DNA from: Gavia stellata
Lineage: Eukaryota; Chordata; Aves; Gaviiformes; Gaviidae
NCBI RefSeq assembly: GCF_030936135.1
Contig: NC_082597.1
Span: 80,520,495 to 80,584,494, forward strand
DNA length: 64,000 nucleotides
Direction: 5' to 3'
The stretch's first letter is position 1, and every line of letters begins with the position of its first letter. The translations under genes and the position numbers were made by a program. This document shows, piece by piece, positions 60,001-64,000 of this stretch. Under the pieces are notes generated by a model. It searched no databases. It was not told where the DNA came from and worked only from the letters and a program-made list of their open reading frames with translations.

Positions 60001-63000
60001 AAAGCAAAGGTTGCTTTCCTTTTCCTCCATCATCTAGGACCCTGGGCTTGCTGCTCAGCCTGGGAATGGCGAGGCAACATCACGCATTCCCCTATGTGTG
60101 TGTATGTCTGAATATTTTATGTTGCACACGTGGTTTATGAAGCACTGAGAGCCTGCCCCTGTGACGTTGTGCGCCAAAACTCAGCTCTCCCACCACATCC
60201 CTGGGGTAGCTGTCATTCTTCTGGCAAAAGGAAGCGATGGAGGAGGAGAGCTCCATATAGAGCCGGTCTGCGTTGTCCAAACTTGTTTGCTATTCAGTGT
60301 AGTTCTAGTACGTTGAATCTGTCCAAACATCCTGCCGCATGGCATTGGCTTCCCTACCGAAGAGCTGGTGTGTGCTGGCTGGGGAGGGAGGTGTTTCTTT
60401 TATATGGCAGCTACCAAATGGTCTCCCTGTGTTAAATATTAACTTATTGTTACTGATCTTACAGGTCGTTTTACCGTATCTCCAGCTCTCTTGACACACA
60501 AGGAGAATATTTGGAGTGTACTGTGAATTTTCTATGCCTGACTGTTGCACTGTTAATTTTTTGATTGAAAACTCAAGCTTTTGGCTAAATGAGTATTTTT
60601 AGAAAACGCCTGCTTTCCTCATAAAATATTTTTGGTCAAAACCTAACATTTCTTAACTTTTGTCTGAAAGGCTTTCATTTTTCTGACATTGTGTGAAAAC
60701 ATTTGCTCCTCAAGTTAACAGTTTGGGGTTTTTTCAACAACAATTAGGATTTTATTTTGGAAACTTCCTGTTTTCCAAAATGTTTTGTGTTTGAGCAGCC
60801 CATGTGCCCAGCCCTGGTTCAACAAAAGCCGTTCATGTGCCAGGCCGAGAGGCAGAGGAGAAGATGGATAGCAGTGGTGCCTTTGTGGCTGCTCATTGTT
60901 CAGGAGAGTAGCTGTTAAGCAAAGATGGCTTTAAAACAAAACCAGCAAAGAATAATTTTTTTTTTTGGTGACGTCTGTTGTGAAAAACCTTTCCTTCTTT
61001 CTCATCCCAGAGCTTCAAGGTCTGAAAGATTTTCAGGTACGGCTTGAGGGTTTTTTTATTTATGCGTCCATGACTCAACTGAGATGAAGCAGTTATTAAA
61101 AAGCTGTGTCAGCAGTGGGCAGGAGGTGAAGTCCCAGCCCAAGGTATCAGACATGACATTCCTGTGAGCTCCCTTTCTGTTTTCCTCACTTCTTACCTCT
61201 TTTTCTCTTTGCAGTGAATGAAGAACCTGTCCCCCGCAGGGTCCCAAATTGAGTTTTGATGCAGTATCCTTCCAACTTGAGCTAAAACTGGTTTGACTCT
61301 CCCAGCAGGCAAGAGCGAAGAAAACAAGCCCTATTAGAAAACCTATTGGCCTGCCTATGATTTTAAACACAATTTGGCATGTAATTTGTCTCTCTTTAAA
61401 ACACTCCAGCTGGTGAAAGACTAGCTCTAACAGGGACTTGAGATGAATCTTAGCAAGTTAACATGTTTTTAACACATCCCGCTCCATCGTTTCTAAAGAC
61501 CTGTTAAAGAACAAGCAATTGTGCTCTCTAATGATGCTGCCTGGTCTGCTGGAGCACTGGGGGCACTTCCCAGTCTCTGTCTCCATCCCCTCTTGCAGAA
61601 ACACAGAGCAATAAACCCAAGGAACAACTTGTGAACTTCTGTCTCATGTACAGATATGACCTAGTTGAATAAGGAAGATTTGCCACCCTTAAGTAATAGC
61701 CATGCAAGTGTGGCTGCTTTGATGGATAGATCTTGCAGAGGTTTCACCCTTGATCAGAGCAAGTTAACAGGCATGACCATCTGGGGCAGTTGCTGTCCTG
61801 GGAGGACAGTAAGTACTCCAAAATGCAGGTGGGAGAAAAGACGGACCTTGAAGCCACTGTCTGGTTCCCTTTAGAGTAATCCAGTTTGATTTTCCCTGCA
61901 AGCACACCAGATCTCCTCACCTGACCATGGCAAACTGGCCGAGCCTGTGGGCTAAAACCCACATGGACACTCTTACCTGGGCTGGCAGGCGGCTCAGCCC
62001 CCAGACTGAGAAGACTTCATGGTGATCCTTCCTGAATATGGAGAACTACCATGGATTTCTCCCACATAACATGTAAAGTCGGCACACTGAGTCGGGCTGT
62101 ATGAGAAACAGAAGAAACACAGAGGGGTTGTTTAGATAAACGGGAGTGAACAGCATTTTTCCAAAGTCCCTCCTAGGTGCCGTGCTCCTTCGGCAGAGGA
62201 GCTGGCTGAAGCAGGGCACATCTCCGTCAGCCCTTCACGCACCTGCGCTTCTCCTGCTCTTCTACCAACCCAGCTGACGTGTACGCTGGGACGCCTTTGA
62301 ATTTCACCCGTGCATGTCCAAAAAATAAATTAAAGTTCTGTATGACTGACTTGGACAAATGTGCACCCTTGACTTGACCCCTGATGACTTACATATCCCC
62401 TCATATGCCTGCACTGATGGGCAGACCCCCCAGGGCGCTGCAAGCGTGCTGGTTGGCAGCACAGAGGCATCTGTTTAAGAGCTCGGTGCAGATGCATCAT
62501 AGTTTATTTCTTGTAGCAAACAACTACAGACCTGCGTAGCATTTAATTAAGGCACACTAGCAAATCCTTCAAGCAAAGAAGGCCCCTACAGGCAATGCCG
62601 GGAACAGACGGTGCTCGGCATCTCCGAGTGGGCCAGGCTTTAACCGGAGCTGGCGCAGAAGCCGTATAGCCCTAATCCTTGGTGCGAAGAGCACATCAAG
62701 AGATGTGCGTTTGGGTCCAGGGCTAGGGTAGTATGGTGGTCCAGCTCCCAAACTGACAAGTACAGCTCCCAAACTGACCAGTAAGTGGCAGTCACGTAGA
62801 TGAGTTGCTGTTGAGAACTGCTGAGCCGAAGGAGATCAAACCACTCTCTGGTTCACTGGAAGTGTGAAGATGTGGCCAACATTTCCAGGAGAAAGACAGG
62901 AGCATTTCAAGGTGAATAGCAGTGCATGCCACCAGCCCAGATTAGTTTCTTTAGCCACACTGACTACCAAGGGTGAAGAGGATGGGCTTGAACCAGGGAA

Positions 63001-64000
63001 ATCAATATCCTCAGCTGCCTGCAGCGAGAGCAGCCCCCCTGGGCACCCCCGAGGGCTGGCAGGGCTCTTTTTCAGCTCCCTATCTCAGGGGAGAGGGCCT
63101 AATGCCTTTGCTTGAAGGGTGTTTGTGCTGTGCATCCCAGCTGGCTGAGGCCCCAGTATGGTGTGGGAGTATTTCGTGGCATCAGCAAGGGAAGGGGGAA
63201 GAGCTGGGAGGTGGATGCCACCTCTGAGGAGCGGTGGTGGGAAGCTGGGAGCTGTTGAGGGTGTTTGGCCAAGAGCCTGGTGGCTGCGTCAAGTGTAGCC
63301 GTTGGTAGACTGTTTATCATACACCGTGCAACCAGCCCCAGACCAACAGCCATGACTATTATTTACAGCTTCCAAACAACGTTAGTCGCAAGCTGTGTTT
63401 GCTGTCATAACGTAAAAAGCAGATAGGTATAGGCTGAAAAGAAAAAAAGGGCTTTGCAGGGATTTTGTGCTTTTCTTTTAAATTTAACAGGTGTTCCTGG
63501 CCACCCTGCAAAACCACAGCGAAAATATCTGCATACCACTGAAATGAAGCAACTCCAAACCAACCCCTGTGAAGAATATCCCATCCTTTGCTTTTGTTTT
63601 GTAGGAATGAATGGGCAAAAAAAAGCTTCAACTATGGGTTTTCATAATGATAGAGCGGGAGCTTTCACCACCATCCCAGTTTTGGACCGCATCTGATGCA
63701 GGCTCATGGAGACAGGGGACTGTTATTAGAGCTGCGTGAATAATCTACAGCAAGTAACTGAATGGAAGTGTTTGGCCTTTTTTCTGTTTGCAAACTATGT
63801 GTGAGCCTGCCTGGATGTTCTTGAATGTGTTTGTTGTTTCAAATAATACTGCCCGTAATTTCTGTGAATAATCATTTATTTGTAGCTTGCCTACGAGCAT
63901 TTAGATAGTCAAAATGTCATTTCTGTTCCATGGTTATATGAGCGCAGCCCTGAGATTTCCACCAAGAGGACCCACAGTCAGCAGTGGTAAATTCACTTTC
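57017..64000. other. Single-copy stretch without recognised genes
   Basis: No protein-coding exon recognised on either strand. Short simple repeats occur: a C-rich CACACCCCCC run near 57356-57377, TGTGT-type units near 58106-58122 and an AC run near 59722-59734. AATAAA poly(A)-like hexamers on the plus strand lie near 61610 and 62324, the second followed by a T/G-rich stretch. They could end a non-coding transcript, but nothing else supports one. Confidence 0.45.

Noticed and set aside
61600-62345. Possible terminal exon of an unknown plus-strand transcript
   Set aside because: AATAAA hexamers are frequent by chance in AT-rich DNA and there is no coding frame or splice structure to support it.

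Overview
The window looks like a bird nuclear genome. It carries two chicken-repeat-1 (CR1) LINE tails, long terminal repeats (LTRs) of avian ERVL-like type, and a vertebrate class A receptor gene, GPR19, coded in one uninterrupted exon. There is no bacterial or viral gene organisation.

Positions 1-36934 are a head-to-tail array of a GPR19-containing segment, cut by the left window edge. Six GPR19 coding exons lie on the minus strand (A, partial, at 1-901; B 7981-9300; C 15600-16844; D 24076-25320; E 30789-32033; F 35472-36716). Unit boundaries fall at 1119/1120, 9518/9519, 17062/17063, 25538/25539, 32251/32252 and 36934, so units are 8399, 7544, 8476, 6713 and 4683 bp. Most of the length difference comes from one fossil LTR retroelement that sits at the same site in four units. 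It is two-LTR in A/B and C/D, one-sided in B/C, and a solo LTR in D/E. The E/F spacer holds the uninterrupted 5-bp target. A 39-bp minisatellite has grown inside one LTR to 18, 16, 20 and 13 copies. A second, different solo LTR interrupts the D/E spacer.

F is the rightmost copy. It still joins single-copy sequence and keeps the residues I recall from mammalian GPR19. A-E share derived residues, including an aspartate in TM6, and B-D have also lost the TM6 tryptophan. A-E are cut off from the original upstream sequence and abut duplicated spacer, so they probably need a new promoter and first exon.

Positions 36935-64000 are single-copy, mostly non-coding sequence. They hold two CR1 fragments, simple repeats and a CpG island at about 45.85-46.26 kb with an X-box/CRE pair. 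The island and a good minus-strand splice donor at 45591 are the best candidates for the native GPR19 promoter and first exon. I found no second protein-coding gene. The main novelty is the recent, structurally dated amplification and divergence of GPR19.
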